Both the position numbers and the translations under genes were made by a program. The notes under the pieces are model-generated. The model worked only from the letters and a program-made list of their open reading frames with translations. It ran no database searches and was not told the origin of the DNA. A stretch of 53,164 bases of DNA from a virus, in IMG/VR virus record IMGVR_UViG_3300047322_000616, positions 1 through 53,164 of that record; one strand, given 5' to 3'. The first letter of the stretch is position 1; every line of letters begins with the position of its first letter. Below are positions 41,400 through 49,558 of this stretch, in pieces.

Positions 41400-42073
41400 A
41401 ATCCTTGGTCTCGCTTGGCGATCCAACAGTGAGACGGGAATTCCCTCATCACTTCGGGCTTGGTCTTGGCTAGAATGTGATCCAGCGGGCACCACACTTT
41501 GAGTCGGTTCAGGCAGCGGCATACGTTGCAGGATTTCAGGGAGGCGTCACTTGGCGTCTCCAGTTTCAGATCAGCTCTCGCCGAAAGCGTGCTGCGAATA
41601 ATCTCAGCGGGCGCGGTCGTGTACCAACTGCCATCCACGTTCTGCGGGCACGCCACGCACGTTGCGGCGCGTTTGTTGGCCAAGTCCTGCGCGACGGGTT
41701 TCCCCCCGCTCACCAGCCAGTCCATCACCACGGCGGTTCCCTGTGCGGCGCGTCTAATGTCCGCAGCAGCCCCGGACACCAGCGCTAACATGCCCGGGGC
41801 TACCGATTTTGGGAGCGGGTTATCGGCTGAGAGCATCGGCGCTAGACCGAGGCGCATTCGTGTGTATTGTTCCAACTCATCGCCGACGGCGTTGAAGTCG
41901 GTGGAAAGTTGGTGCTTGATCGTGATGGCGGGGTTAGCGCGGCGCAGCTTGATTATCTGCTCCACGGACTTATCAAAACTCACCATCGCCATTGGGTTTG
42001 TCCATTGAGGGATTTGAGGCTGTACCCATGTCCAACCTCCTCCTGCTGGGAATTCGTGTCGATTGAAACTCAT
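41396..42073 (-). CDS. Conserved late protein with C-terminal Cys cluster
   Basis: 225 residues. The N-terminal two thirds are helical. The C terminus has CVACPQN, CNVCRCLNRLKVWCPLDH and HCW, a likely zinc-binding module. Function unknown. It is the first gene of the chain leading into the glycosyltransferases, and it may recruit or recognise the glycan substrate. Confidence 0.65.
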   Translation of the reverse strand: MSFNRHEFPAGGGWTWVQPQIPQWTNPMAMVSFDKSVEQIIKLRRANPAITIKHQLSTDFNAVGDELEQYTRMRLGLAPMLSADNPLPKSVAPGMLALVSGAAADIRRAAQGTAVVMDWLVSGGKPVAQDLANKRAATCVACPQNVDGSWYTTAPAEIIRSTLSARADLKLETPSDASLKSCNVCRCLNRLKVWCPLDHILAKTKPEVMREFPSHCWIAKRDQGL

Positions 42074-42082
42074 GGCTATCTT

Positions 42083-42535
42083 TTAAGGGTGATTCGCCTT
42101 CCACGCAACGCGCAAAGCCTTGCTCTGTTCCATGAACCGATGCCCGATGCGCTCGGCCAGTTTCGGCAGCAGGTGAATCGTGGCCTCGGCGAATTTAAGC
42201 CACGCGATTTGCTCTCCGGGAGCCAGCGTTTCCCATTGTTTATTTGTCCACGGACGATCTGGCAACAGTCCGAGTTTTTCAAACTCCGCATTGTCGATGG
42301 ACGCCGACAGAGGGCCGTTTGGTCTCGGATAATTGTACCCAAAAGTTCCACAATGCTGATAGAGGTTACGGGCGAACCATTCAAGGTCGCTGTCCTGAGT
42401 ATTCCCCATCAGGTTCGCACCCGCGTTGTGGAGGTAGCAGCCGATGGCGTCAACCTCGCGCTCGAAATCGTTGCGCGGGTCGAACGGCTTTTTCTTATTC
42501 AACGCCTCACGGTAAGATTTAAGTGCTTTTTTCAT
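42083..42535 (-). CDS. Conserved late protein next to terminase
   Basis: 150 residues, helical, with a basic start. Contains FDPRNDFEREVDAIG and WTNKQWETLAPGEQIAWL. The start overlaps the terminase stop. Possibly a packaging accessory, by position. Confidence 0.65.
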   Translation of the reverse strand: MKKALKSYREALNKKKPFDPRNDFEREVDAIGCYLHNAGANLMGNTQDSDLEWFARNLYQHCGTFGYNYPRPNGPLSASIDNAEFEKLGLLPDRPWTNKQWETLAPGEQIAWLKFAEATIHLLPKLAERIGHRFMEQSKALRVAWKANHP

Positions 42536-44334
42536 TGGTAGTTCAGTTCCAGTTTTTTGCGCTTCTGGTGCTCCGTCCGAATCTCGCGTTCCAGCCAGCG
42601 GTCCTCGGGTTCTTTCGCCGGCACGCTCATGTCCGGTATCCGCGCAATGGTGAAGCCCAGCCGTCGCGCCCCCTCGAGTACCGTCACGACGGCATCGGCA
42701 TCGTTGGGGCTCTCCCCAGCCCTCGCCTTGTATTCAGGCTTCGTCTCCAGCTCGTAGCGCTGGCCCAGCGGTCCCGGCACCCAGCGCCATTCGCGCATCC
42801 CGAATTGACCGGCCGCCTCTCTTGGCAGCGATCGCACCTGCCGCCCCTCGGTCGCCTCGCGCATCGAATACCAAAGCTCCGTCACAAACTTGCTGTATTG
42901 CTCGTTGCATTTGATGGGGCGCCGCTGGCCGGTCCTGGGGTCCATCGTGAACAGGTCATTGCTCACTGGCCTCTCGGTGGCCGGCCCGCCGAAATTCACC
43001 GCGTTCACCAGTGGCGATAGCTCGCGGGACATGCTCACGCCCAGCGTGGCGCGCATCCCGGCCTCGAAAAAGACGTTCTCGTAAGGCACTCCCAGCCGGT
43101 CGCAATCCGCCCGCGCAAACGCCGCGATCTGGTCCTCGGGTGTAACCGTCGAGGTTACAGATACCGGGATCATGATCATGGGCGCGAACGCGATTATGTC
43201 CTGGTTGCTGGCGTCCTTGCCAAACTCGGCGTAGCTGGCTTTGCAGGGGTCGCCGCCGTAGCCCGCGTCAATCCCGTACACCTTCGTTCTGGTACCGCTG
43301 CCCCAGACGGCATCCGTGAACGCCAGGCACCGCTCGCACATCTCCACCGTGAGCACGCGGTAGGTGTCCACTCCTGTTTTGCGCACTCCCATGATCAGCG
43401 TCCAGAACTGCGCGGAGTCTTTGCCGTTGCGCGCCGCCACCTTGTCCACGTCGCTCTGGTTGATGAGGTACGGGTAGCGGTTGAGCGTGGCGGCGTCGAA
43501 GTTGGGACTGTCCGTGCCGACGAGGTTGATCGTTATGCCGCCGTATTTGTTCTCCCAGGTGCAGGTCTTGGTCACTTCACCGATGGACGACCAACCGCCT
43601 TTGGGTTCGGCGAGCCTGTCCCCGGCCATGCCGTTGCCGCCGATGGGATTCATGGCAAAGACGCCCTTGAATTCGCCTTTGTCGATGGCGTCCAGAGTGC
43701 TGAGGTACACCAGGTGCATGAATTGGAGCTCGTCACCGAACAAACGGCGGCGCTTCTGTTTGATGCCCTGAAAACGCTGCATACCGACCCATTCGCCCTG
43801 GCCGCCGATGCACGGAACGCACACGATCCCCTTGCGGTGATCCCGCACGTCGCCCGTTTCGTCCAGTTGGTCGGTGAAGATGGCGTGCTTGCTGTCCACG
43901 ACGTTGCCGGCGAGTGCTCCCGGCCAGCGCTCCGTCGCGCGGCGAAACAAGTCTTTGAGATTGCCCCAGACGCGGCGCTCCAACTCGGACGTTCCGGTGC
44001 TTGAGACGAGCGAGAGCGTTTCGTTGGGGAAGCACCAGTAATCGCACAGGATGAATTTGCTGATGGTATTGGTTTTTCCGGTGTCACGAGCCCCTTGCAC
44101 GACCGTAATCCGGTTCGCGCACAAGTGCGTCAGGATCAGGTCGCTCCACCTATGGGAATCCTCCTCCGGCCAGAGGAGCGTCTGCATCTCCCTGAAATGG
44201 TGGAACAGCCCCGCGCCGCACGTCACGCCGTTGGGGTCAGTCCATTGTCCGCCCATCTGGATGCAGTAGCGTTCGATGTCCAGAGCGGTGTACGTCTCCG
44301 GCCAAACCATTTGGTACTTGGTGGTTTCGCTCAC
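42532..44334 (-). CDS. terL: Terminase large subunit
   Basis: 600 residues from a GTG overlapping the upstream stop. The ATPase has a Walker A-like GARDTGKT (81-88) and a Walker B segment RRRLFGDELQFM. The nuclease part has VYGIDAGYGG around 350 and FFEAGMRATLG, and ends with a third acidic PNDADAVV near the C terminus. It packages DNA into proheads and cuts concatemers. Marks the start of the packaging and head genes. Confidence 0.9.
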   Translation of the reverse strand: MSETTKYQMVWPETYTALDIERYCIQMGGQWTDPNGVTCGAGLFHHFREMQTLLWPEEDSHRWSDLILTHLCANRITVVQGARDTGKTNTISKFILCDYWCFPNETLSLVSSTGTSELERRVWGNLKDLFRRATERWPGALAGNVVDSKHAIFTDQLDETGDVRDHRKGIVCVPCIGGQGEWVGMQRFQGIKQKRRRLFGDELQFMHLVYLSTLDAIDKGEFKGVFAMNPIGGNGMAGDRLAEPKGGWSSIGEVTKTCTWENKYGGITINLVGTDSPNFDAATLNRYPYLINQSDVDKVAARNGKDSAQFWTLIMGVRKTGVDTYRVLTVEMCERCLAFTDAVWGSGTRTKVYGIDAGYGGDPCKASYAEFGKDASNQDIIAFAPMIMIPVSVTSTVTPEDQIAAFARADCDRLGVPYENVFFEAGMRATLGVSMSRELSPLVNAVNFGGPATERPVSNDLFTMDPRTGQRRPIKCNEQYSKFVTELWYSMREATEGRQVRSLPREAAGQFGMREWRWVPGPLGQRYELETKPEYKARAGESPNDADAVVTVLEGARRLGFTIARIPDMSVPAKEPEDRWLEREIRTEHQKRKKLELNYQ

Positions 44335-44573
44335 TTTTTTTGAATCCCTTTGACGGCAATAATTTCACGGTCAGTCGTGATGATGTGCCGGATGATTCGA
44401 TAGCATTGCTTCCTCCGCCCAACGCGCTCGCTCTTTCCATCGAATACAAACTTAACGCTTCCCCAATCGTCAAAGTCTCCACCAGTTTGATACCACTCAT
44501 CTTGACCCGACTCAGCGTGAAGCTGTCGGCTTTCGATGGTCCAAACAGTTTTAACGCTTGCAATCATTTGCAC
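44331..44573 (-). CDS. Small hypothetical protein before terminase
   Basis: 80 residues, soluble. Acidic-basic mix with a RRKQCYRIIRHII stretch. The GTGA overlap with terminase suggests co-translation. It is in the place of a small terminase subunit but shows no helix-turn-helix that I can identify. Confidence 0.65.
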   Translation of the reverse strand: MQMIASVKTVWTIESRQLHAESGQDEWYQTGGDFDDWGSVKFVFDGKSERVGRRKQCYRIIRHIITTDREIIAVKGIQKK

Positions 44574-44935
44574 CTTAACTCGTAGGCTAGTAATTCATCC
44601 AGCCGCCGTTCAGCTTCCTCTCGCGTGATGTGTCGCCCTTCGTATTTGCAGGCGTAGAAGCCCGCCACGTAAGGCTTGATCCAAGTCGAGTGCTCAAGGA
44701 AATACGGTATCCACGGATCAACCTTGCCCTGCACTTTCAAATGGCAAACTTGGCATAAGGCGAGCAGGTTCCACCATTCATCGTTGGCCTTGTCTCCGTC
44801 GAAGTGATGCGTCGTGAGGATGCGCCCCGGCACCGACGGCGAGCCGCACCGGATGCACTTGTTTCCGGCGCGTTCGCGGGCCTCGCGGCGCTTCTCTTTG
44901 CCGTCCGCGTTATAGCTGTTGGTGAACCGTCTCAC
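44564..44935 (-). CDS. HNH endonuclease (packaging-associated type)
   Basis: 123 residues. HNH pattern: KCIRCGSPSVPG, ILTTHHFDGDKANDEWWNLLALCQVCHLKVQ. Located directly before terminase, where phages often carry an HNH enzyme needed for cohesive or headful packaging, or else a selfish one. Start GTG overlaps the previous stop. Confidence 0.8.
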   Translation of the reverse strand: MRRFTNSYNADGKEKRREARERAGNKCIRCGSPSVPGRILTTHHFDGDKANDEWWNLLALCQVCHLKVQGKVDPWIPYFLEHSTWIKPYVAGFYACKYEGRHITREEAERRLDELLAYELRCK

Positions 44936-45210
44936 GCGGTCACTGTCTCTGTGGGCTTCGCCGCAACCCTCGCTGCGCGTTTGGGCTTAGTCGCCCGCGT
45001 GCGCTGGCGCTCCTTCTGTTTGAGGATGGTCAGCACGGCATCGCGGTTTTTGATGATGTCGAGCGCGGCGGCTTCCCACGGGCACGGATTTCCGGGGCTA
45101 TCGCCTCCGGCAGCGAGTATGATCGCAATCTCGCGCTGCTGCGCCTCAGCGAGTTTCAGCCACGATTGGCCGTCGGAAGTCAGGTAGGTCTTTGTGAAGG
45201 TGATGGGCAT
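44932..45210 (-). CDS. Small basic hypothetical protein
   Basis: 92 residues. The N-terminal two thirds are helical and the end is very basic (RATKPKRAARVAAKP), suggesting DNA binding. The C-terminal GTGA overlaps the HNH gene. It might be a terminase small-subunit-type protein, but no motif proves it. Confidence 0.6.
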   Translation of the reverse strand: MPITFTKTYLTSDGQSWLKLAEAQQREIAIILAAGGDSPGNPCPWEAAALDIIKNRDAVLTILKQKERQRTRATKPKRAARVAAKPTETVTA

Positions 45211-45212
45211 AA

Positions 45213-45887
45213 TTATTCCTCCCTCTCTTTGTGGGCTTCCTGCACGGCGTCGAAGCTCGCCTTGAATCCATCGGCCAAATCCTTGAGGTTTTCCTTCGCC
45301 CAGGCGTTGACGCGCTTAACGGCGTGCGCGACGGCATCGGGTCGCTGCTTGAACGACCGCTGTTCGCTGTCGAGGCGCTCGGTCAGTTCGAGCTTTCCGA
45401 TGCGCACCCGCAAGGCGCTGAACCATTTGCTCGCCAGTCGCCCCACCACCAGCAGGCCCTCGTCATTATTCTGCGGTTTGAACAGCGTGATTTCCTCACG
45501 GCAATCAAAGGCCGATTCGGCTTGCAGCAGTTCAGCCTGGAAATCGTCCTTGGTCATTTCTTCTTCGAGCACCACGGTCATGTCGCCCCCTTCCAGCGAG
45601 TAGCGCTTCTTGCGCTCAGCAGGATAGAACACCACGATACACCGCTTATTGCGCATCTCGAAGCCGTTGACCAGATCGGTCGAGAGCTTGTCAATGCGGG
45701 CGTCGGCCTCAGTGATGCGCGCCTTGAAGCTGGCCTTAACCTGGTCGAACTCCGCTTCGGTTCCTCTTAGCCCGCCGATGGTGCGGGCCAGATTAGCGCC
45801 GATTTCGTTGCGCTCCTCATTGGTGAAGGAGTGCTTGATGTTCTTGACTTCGATTTTGTCGGGGATGGATTTTTCTTTGATGGGCAT
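45213..45887 (-). CDS. Conserved phage protein (224 aa), function unknown
   Basis: The protein has a helical, charged N terminus (EERNEIGANLARTIGGLRGTEAEF) and a region with FEMRNKRCIVVFYPAERKKRY. This is a layout seen in a group of phage proteins without known function. The C-terminal half is helical. Next to a ribbon-helix-helix-like regulator gene at the start of the late operon. Confidence 0.65.
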   Translation of the reverse strand: MPIKEKSIPDKIEVKNIKHSFTNEERNEIGANLARTIGGLRGTEAEFDQVKASFKARITEADARIDKLSTDLVNGFEMRNKRCIVVFYPAERKKRYSLEGGDMTVVLEEEMTKDDFQAELLQAESAFDCREEITLFKPQNNDEGLLVVGRLASKWFSALRVRIGKLELTERLDSEQRSFKQRPDAVAHAVKRVNAWAKENLKDLADGFKASFDAVQEAHKEREE

Positions 45888-45896
45888 AAGTATGAG

Positions 45897-46082
45897 TTAT
45901 TTGGTTTGGTTCTGCTGCGTTTCAAATTGGTCAAGCCCAAGTGAAATCAGGTGCTCAACGAAAGCGTTTTGCTTGGGGGAATAGAATTGCTTTTCGATAA
46001 CCTTCCGCACGCGCTCAGCCAATTTCGGGGACACGTTGACACGCATTATGAGTCCGTTTTTCTTGGCTTCTTTTGTTACCAT
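45897..46082 (-). CDS. Ribbon-helix-helix-like DNA-binding protein
   Basis: 61 residues, basic start, then a strand-like MRVNVSPKL, and two helices (ERVRKVIEKQF, AFVEHLISLGLDQF). Size and layout fit an Arc/MetJ-type ribbon-helix-helix repressor. It is the first gene of the late - strand transcript, divergent from the + strand operon, so it could control that intergenic region. Confidence 0.6.
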   Translation of the reverse strand: MVTKEAKKNGLIMRVNVSPKLAERVRKVIEKQFYSPKQNAFVEHLISLGLDQFETQQNQTK

Positions 46083-46182
46083 GCGCCCAGCCTCTCACAA
46101 TCCAATTTCACTGGCAAGAACTATTTTGACATTTATTTCATTATTTTGTTGCAACTGTTTTCGGCTGCGCTAAACTTCCGCC
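46083..46182. promoter_or_regulatory. Divergent promoter region
   Basis: AT-rich compared with the rest of the genome. It holds the palindromic-like GTTGCAAC. On the + strand, TTGCAA, a 16-base spacer and TAAACT suggest a promoter for the 46183 gene. On the - strand, TTGCAA is followed by AT-rich sequence, but no convincing -10 was found. The location between divergent operons and beside a ribbon-helix-helix gene suggests a control point. Confidence 0.5.
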
Positions 46183-46455
46183 ATGAAAACGACCCAGCGT
46201 GGGCATTTGGTAATCGTGCCGACCAACACTCCGGCGGGAACGCTTCAGGATTTGCGCAAGGCTGGTTACATCCCAATCCTCAGCGATGACCCCGACAAAA
46301 TCAGGCTGGTCGTTCCGTCATCCGCCATTCTCAGTGGCGACTTATTAATGTCTGCCATGCACGGCGTCGTTACGTCCGGCTCAAGTATTCCGATGGAGCG
46401 ATTCGCCAAAGAACTTTTACGGCGCATGGTTGAGCGTGAGTCAAAGACCCCATGA
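46183..46455 (+). CDS. Hypothetical protein
   Basis: 90 residues starting MKTTQRGHLV. Mixed sequence with a helical C-terminal part (MERFAKELLRRMVERES). ATGA-coupled to the ATPase gene downstream. Function not recognised. Confidence 0.7.
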   Translation: MKTTQRGHLVIVPTNTPAGTLQDLRKAGYIPILSDDPDKIRLVVPSSAILSGDLLMSAMHGVVTSGSSIPMERFAKELLRRMVERESKTP

Positions 46456-47102
46456 CGCTGCCCTGCAACCAATGCCAGGCCCCGGTGGAAGTGCTGGAAG
46501 GCGCACCGACCGAGCACGGCGTGCTGTGCCAGCAATGCACGCAGCGCACCATCGCGGAGCAAGCGGCGCACTCGCGCCAGTTGGCGATGGCGGCGCGGTG
46601 GGGCATCATCTGCCCTGTTCTCTACCGGGACACGGATATGTCAAAGCTGCCATGCCCCGACCGCACTGAGAGGGCTATGCGCTGGCACCCCAATGGGTCT
46701 GGGCGAGGGCTCAACCTTTTCGGATTCCCCGCGACAGGAAAGACGCGGACCCTTTTCCTCATCCTCCAACGCGCCCACTTCGCCGGAGTAACCATAAAAG
46801 TTTACACGTCAGGAGAATTCGAGCGCGATCTGGAACGCCGCTCTTTCAAACGCGCCCCACTCGTAACGCACCTGTGCTCGGTGGACCTGCTGGCCTTTGA
46901 CGATTTCGACAAACTGAACCTTACCCGCGAGATGGAGAAGGTGTTCTTCGCCATAGTGGACCGGCGCATGGCCGACGCGAAGCCCGTGCTGCTCACGCAC
47001 AACTCTACGGCGCCGGAGCTCGAGTACCGATTTCGTTTCGGCGAGCCCCTGGTGCGGCGCATCCGTGATTTCTGCGAGAGTGTGCATTTTCCAAAGCTAT
47101 GA
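46452..47102 (+). CDS. DnaC/IstB-like ATPase (helicase loader candidate)
   Basis: 216 residues. The N-terminal Cys pairs C5/C8 and C26/C29 form a zinc-ribbon-like module. The Walker A GFPATGKT (91-98) and Walker B LLAFDDFD (D150, D151) define the ATPase, followed by a sensor-like THNS and an arginine-rich end. Matches the DnaC/phage helicase-loader group. It probably loads the host helicase, since no phage helicase or primase is found. Start overlaps the previous stop (ATGA). Confidence 0.75.
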   Translation: MTLPCNQCQAPVEVLEGAPTEHGVLCQQCTQRTIAEQAAHSRQLAMAARWGIICPVLYRDTDMSKLPCPDRTERAMRWHPNGSGRGLNLFGFPATGKTRTLFLILQRAHFAGVTIKVYTSGEFERDLERRSFKRAPLVTHLCSVDLLAFDDFDKLNLTREMEKVFFAIVDRRMADAKPVLLTHNSTAPELEYRFRFGEPLVRRIRDFCESVHFPKL

Positions 47103-47323
47103 AATCGCCGCCCTTCCTCGCGGAGCGAGTTTCCGGTGCGTGCCCGAAATGCCAGCACCTGATCCGCATGACGGCGCGGCACTACGACGCCTTGCGATGC
47201 TCCTGTGGCGAGATGCTCTGGACGCTCCGACCGCTGCGCGACGGCCCGCTGGAACTGTTCTCGCACCCCGGCTTTTTCAAAGGCCACCCGGGCTTTGACC
47301 CGGCAGCGAGCATGAAATTCTAA
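47099..47323 (+). CDS. Small zinc-ribbon-like protein
   Basis: 74 residues. GACPKCQHLIR and RCSCGEMLW are two Cys pairs about 20 residues apart, a typical zinc ribbon. Starts with ATGA overlap. Function unknown; may bind nucleic acid. Confidence 0.7.
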   Translation: MKSPPFLAERVSGACPKCQHLIRMTARHYDALRCSCGEMLWTLRPLRDGPLELFSHPGFFKGHPGFDPAASMKF

Positions 47324-47502
47324 TGACCGCCCCCGCCTACATCGTCGTGCTCAGCCCGCACGCTTTCCTCTACGTTGTGCCGGGGACCAACAAGAGCAAG
47401 TACGTCCGCACGTCGGCCGAAGCCACGCGGTTCCAGAACTGGGCGGTGGCAGCGTGGTGGGTGCGCCGGCTCAATGACGGGGCGCAAGTGGAGAAAGTAT
47501 GA
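47323..47502 (+). CDS. Small hypothetical protein
   Basis: 59 residues, MTAPAYIVVLSPHAFLYVVPG..., starting one base into the previous stop (TAATG) and overlapping the next gene by four bases. A basic, Trp-containing end (NWAVAAWWVRRL). Confidence 0.65.
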   Translation: MTAPAYIVVLSPHAFLYVVPGTNKSKYVRTSAEATRFQNWAVAAWWVRRLNDGAQVEKV

Positions 47503-47813
47503 CGCCGAAACTTCTCGGGGTTGACCCCACGACCGGATGCCGGATGTACCACATGGGTCCGTGCCGAGTGCTGCTCTCAGGCCCAAAAGAGCGCGATTGC
47601 ATCGGCTGGCATTTCTCCATCTCATGCCCCGACCGAAACCCGACTTGGGAAGAACAGCGTGATTGCCGCTACGCCATCGTGCCCGACGACATTTACATGG
47701 TGCAAATCCTCCCGCCCAAGTCGCAATACGTGAATCTTCACCAGTTCACGTTCCACTGGCACGAGGCGGGTCCAAAGTTCTTCGACGTGGCCACCGGACG
47801 CCCTTTTCCATGA
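47499..47813 (+). CDS. Conserved phage protein of DUF7694-type pattern
   Basis: 104 residues. CIGWHFSISCPDRNPTWEEQ, RYAIVPDDIYMVQILPPKSQYVNLHQFTFHWHE recalls a small phage protein family of unknown function. Cys and His are frequent but no clear metal site is set. Coupled to the gene before. Confidence 0.7.
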   Translation: MTPKLLGVDPTTGCRMYHMGPCRVLLSGPKERDCIGWHFSISCPDRNPTWEEQRDCRYAIVPDDIYMVQILPPKSQYVNLHQFTFHWHEAGPKFFDVATGRPFP

Positions 47814-47839
47814 AAAACCCCCATTTCTGACGCGCTCGC

Positions 47840-47869
47840 TTGACACGATTCCCCCACTCTGCATATATA
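47840..47869 (+). promoter_or_regulatory. Strong promoter, nearly leaderless
   Basis: Perfect TTGACA (47840-47845), 18-base spacer, then TATATA (47864-47869). The start codon at 47878 lies only eight bases after the -10, so the transcript would start at or within a few bases of the ATG, making the mRNA leaderless or nearly so. Confidence 0.75.
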
Positions 47870-47877
47870 TATGGTAC

Positions 47878-48225
47878 ATGAACGCTCTCAACCGAAAAGC
47901 GCAGTTCCGAGGACTCCCCTTGCGCCTGAACATCAAGGAAGTAGCTCGTCGCCTGGGCTATCGCAGCGAGACGGCCGCCCGCAACGCCTGCCGACGGCAT
48001 CATTACAAATGGCTGGCCGGAGTCGAGCCGACGTTCAGCAAGCGGCGCGTCGCCGCCTACGGCGCCTGGGACTGGTCCCGGCTCAACACCCAACTGGCTT
48101 CGGAGCACGGCGTCTCGCGCCAGGCCGTGGCGCAGATGCGCAAGCGCCTGGAGGACGACGGCCAGATCCCGCACCACGATTTTGCCCATGACAACCACCT
48201 GGTAAGGAAAGGAAACGGACAATGA
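47878..48225 (+). CDS. Putative HTH DNA-binding protein
   Basis: 115 residues, basic. Helix-rich, with IKEVARRLGYRSETAARNA and RQAVAQMRKRLEDDGQI, two regions that look like helix-turn-helix recognition segments. Expressed from its own promoter, so it may be an early regulator. The family is not recognised. Confidence 0.6.
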   Translation: MNALNRKAQFRGLPLRLNIKEVARRLGYRSETAARNACRRHHYKWLAGVEPTFSKRRVAAYGAWDWSRLNTQLASEHGVSRQAVAQMRKRLEDDGQIPHHDFAHDNHLVRKGNGQ

Positions 48226-48326
48226 CCCTTGAAGAAATGCTCTTATTGTTGCTGCTTTATCCCACCGCGATCGACGTGTGGTTTTACTACATCCACGGCG
48301 TCCCTGACTTCGGCCCGTCCAAATGA
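48222..48326 (+). CDS. Very small hypothetical protein
   Basis: 34 residues, MTLEEMLLLLLLYPTA..., with a short hydrophobic helix and an aromatic end (DVWFYYIHGV). Overlaps the previous and next genes (ATGA both sides), which supports translation, but it is very short. Confidence 0.5.
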   Translation: MTLEEMLLLLLLYPTAIDVWFYYIHGVPDFGPSK

Positions 48327-48496
48327 GCCGAGCCAAGGACGTGACGGGGCAACGGCCAATGAGCCTGCGCTGGCTGACCAAGCCCTGGTGGCGGCGCGCG
48401 GTGGCGCGGGCTCGGGGCGTCACGCCGCATCCCATCGGTTACTGGCGCACGGAAGGCGATTGGTGGGAGCGGGCGGTGCGGAGGGCGCGCGTATGA
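48323..48496 (+). CDS. Small basic Trp-rich protein
   Basis: 57 residues with a high Arg/Trp content (RWLTKPWWRRAVARARG). ATGA-coupled on both sides. May bind nucleic acid; no known family. Confidence 0.6.
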   Translation: MSRAKDVTGQRPMSLRWLTKPWWRRAVARARGVTPHPIGYWRTEGDWWERAVRRARV

Positions 48497-48816
48497 CCAA
48501 AGACGAACAACGAATAGCGATTGTGGAGGCGTGTGGAAATATTTACGTGCTTCCAATAGAAGGCATAAATCCAACCGCACATAGAATTGTATGGGAGAAC
48601 AGTCTGCCCGACTACCCCAATGACCTCAACGCGATTGCGGTCGCGGAGAGCACGCTGACGCATGACCAATGGCGCATTTACTTGGGATTCCTGATGGGCG
48701 AGAGAACGATACCAAAACTTGCCAGCATGGAGGAATTTCACAAGGCTTGGAACTCGACCTCCGCCCAACGCGCCGAAGCGTTTCTGCGGACGATTGGGAA
48801 ATGGAAGGACGTGTGA
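48493..48816 (+). CDS. Hypothetical protein
   Basis: 107 residues from the ATG overlapping the previous stop. Mixed sequence with YVLPIEGINP and a helical C terminus. Function unknown. Confidence 0.65.
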   Translation: MTKDEQRIAIVEACGNIYVLPIEGINPTAHRIVWENSLPDYPNDLNAIAVAESTLTHDQWRIYLGFLMGERTIPKLASMEEFHKAWNSTSAQRAEAFLRTIGKWKDV

Positions 48817-48914
48817 AAGAAAGCTTCGCCTGCATCATCTACCCGCTGCTGGGAGTGGCTGTGCTGGTGCTGATCCTCTGGCTGCGCGACCGGCGCAATC
48901 CGCCCCGGCCATGA
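48813..48914 (+). CDS. Single-helix membrane peptide
   Basis: 33 residues. A GTG overlaps the previous stop (GTGA). One transmembrane helix (IIYPLLGVAVLVLILWL), then RDRRNPPRP. Could be a small toxin- or lysis-associated peptide, but with so few residues no function is assigned. Confidence 0.5.
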   Translation: MKESFACIIYPLLGVAVLVLILWLRDRRNPPRP

Positions 48915-49110
48915 CCCCCGGCAAACAAATCCAAAAAATCCATTTGACTTCTCCTCCCACCTGAACTAAATGACGCACATGCTTTACGAGAGCCAGCATG
49001 GCAAGGCATACGCTGAAACACTTTCGGCTGCCTTGCCGAATTATCCGCCAAGCGAGTCGCCCTCCTTTGGCAAACCCCACGTTGCTCGTAACAGCGTGGG
49101 AACTCTTTTG

Positions 49111-49237
49111 GGGCGCGTAAGCGACGGTATCGCACTGGTAAATCAGCGAGTGGCGCCACGGACTGAGACCCAGGCTCAGGCGCAGGGTAATTCCCTCGCA
49201 GCAAGAGTTGCTGGTTCAAAGCCAGCCGCGTCCACCA
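49111..49237 (+). ncRNA. tRNA-like element with T arm, acceptor and CCA end
   Basis: A perfect T arm (GCTGG TTCAAAG CCAGC, 49210-49226) is followed by CGCGTCC (49227-49233) and ACCA. GGGCGCG at 49111-49117 pairs with CGCGTCC using one G-T pair. Inside lie CTGAG/CTCAG with a seven-base loop (49163-49179) and GCGAG/CTCGC. The total of about 127 bases is too long for a normal tRNA, and position 33 of the loop is C, not T. It may be an odd or decayed tRNA, a tmRNA-like fragment or a relic attachment site. Confidence 0.35.
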
Positions 49238-49558
49238 TTTGGCGGCGATCCTCATCCCGCCCCGGATCGGGCCACGCGAGACCTAGCCCTCTCCCGGCCC
49301 GATCCGCATCTTCCCCCGACCCGCACGGGTTGGCCGGGGAGCGCGTGCAGCCCACGCCTCCTGCAGTCGGGCGTTCGACTCGCCCACCTGGTTGGGGGAG
49401 GCCCGTCTTACCACAGGCCCCAATGCAGTATCGGAACAAACCAGAGCAGGCCATTTCCTGCGCGGTCCGAGAAGGTAATGGAAAGTGCGGGGCCGACCAT
49501 GAAACAACGCCGCGCGGCACGGCGAGAGATGAGAAGGCGTCGAAGTCCAGGCCCATCC

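Noticed and set aside
48911-48964. A 17-residue open frame overlapping the single-helix peptide stop
   Set aside because: Too short to support, with no further evidence of translation.
49360-49390. A second tRNA, from a T-arm-like hairpin
   Set aside because: No acceptor stem or CCA can be paired with it.
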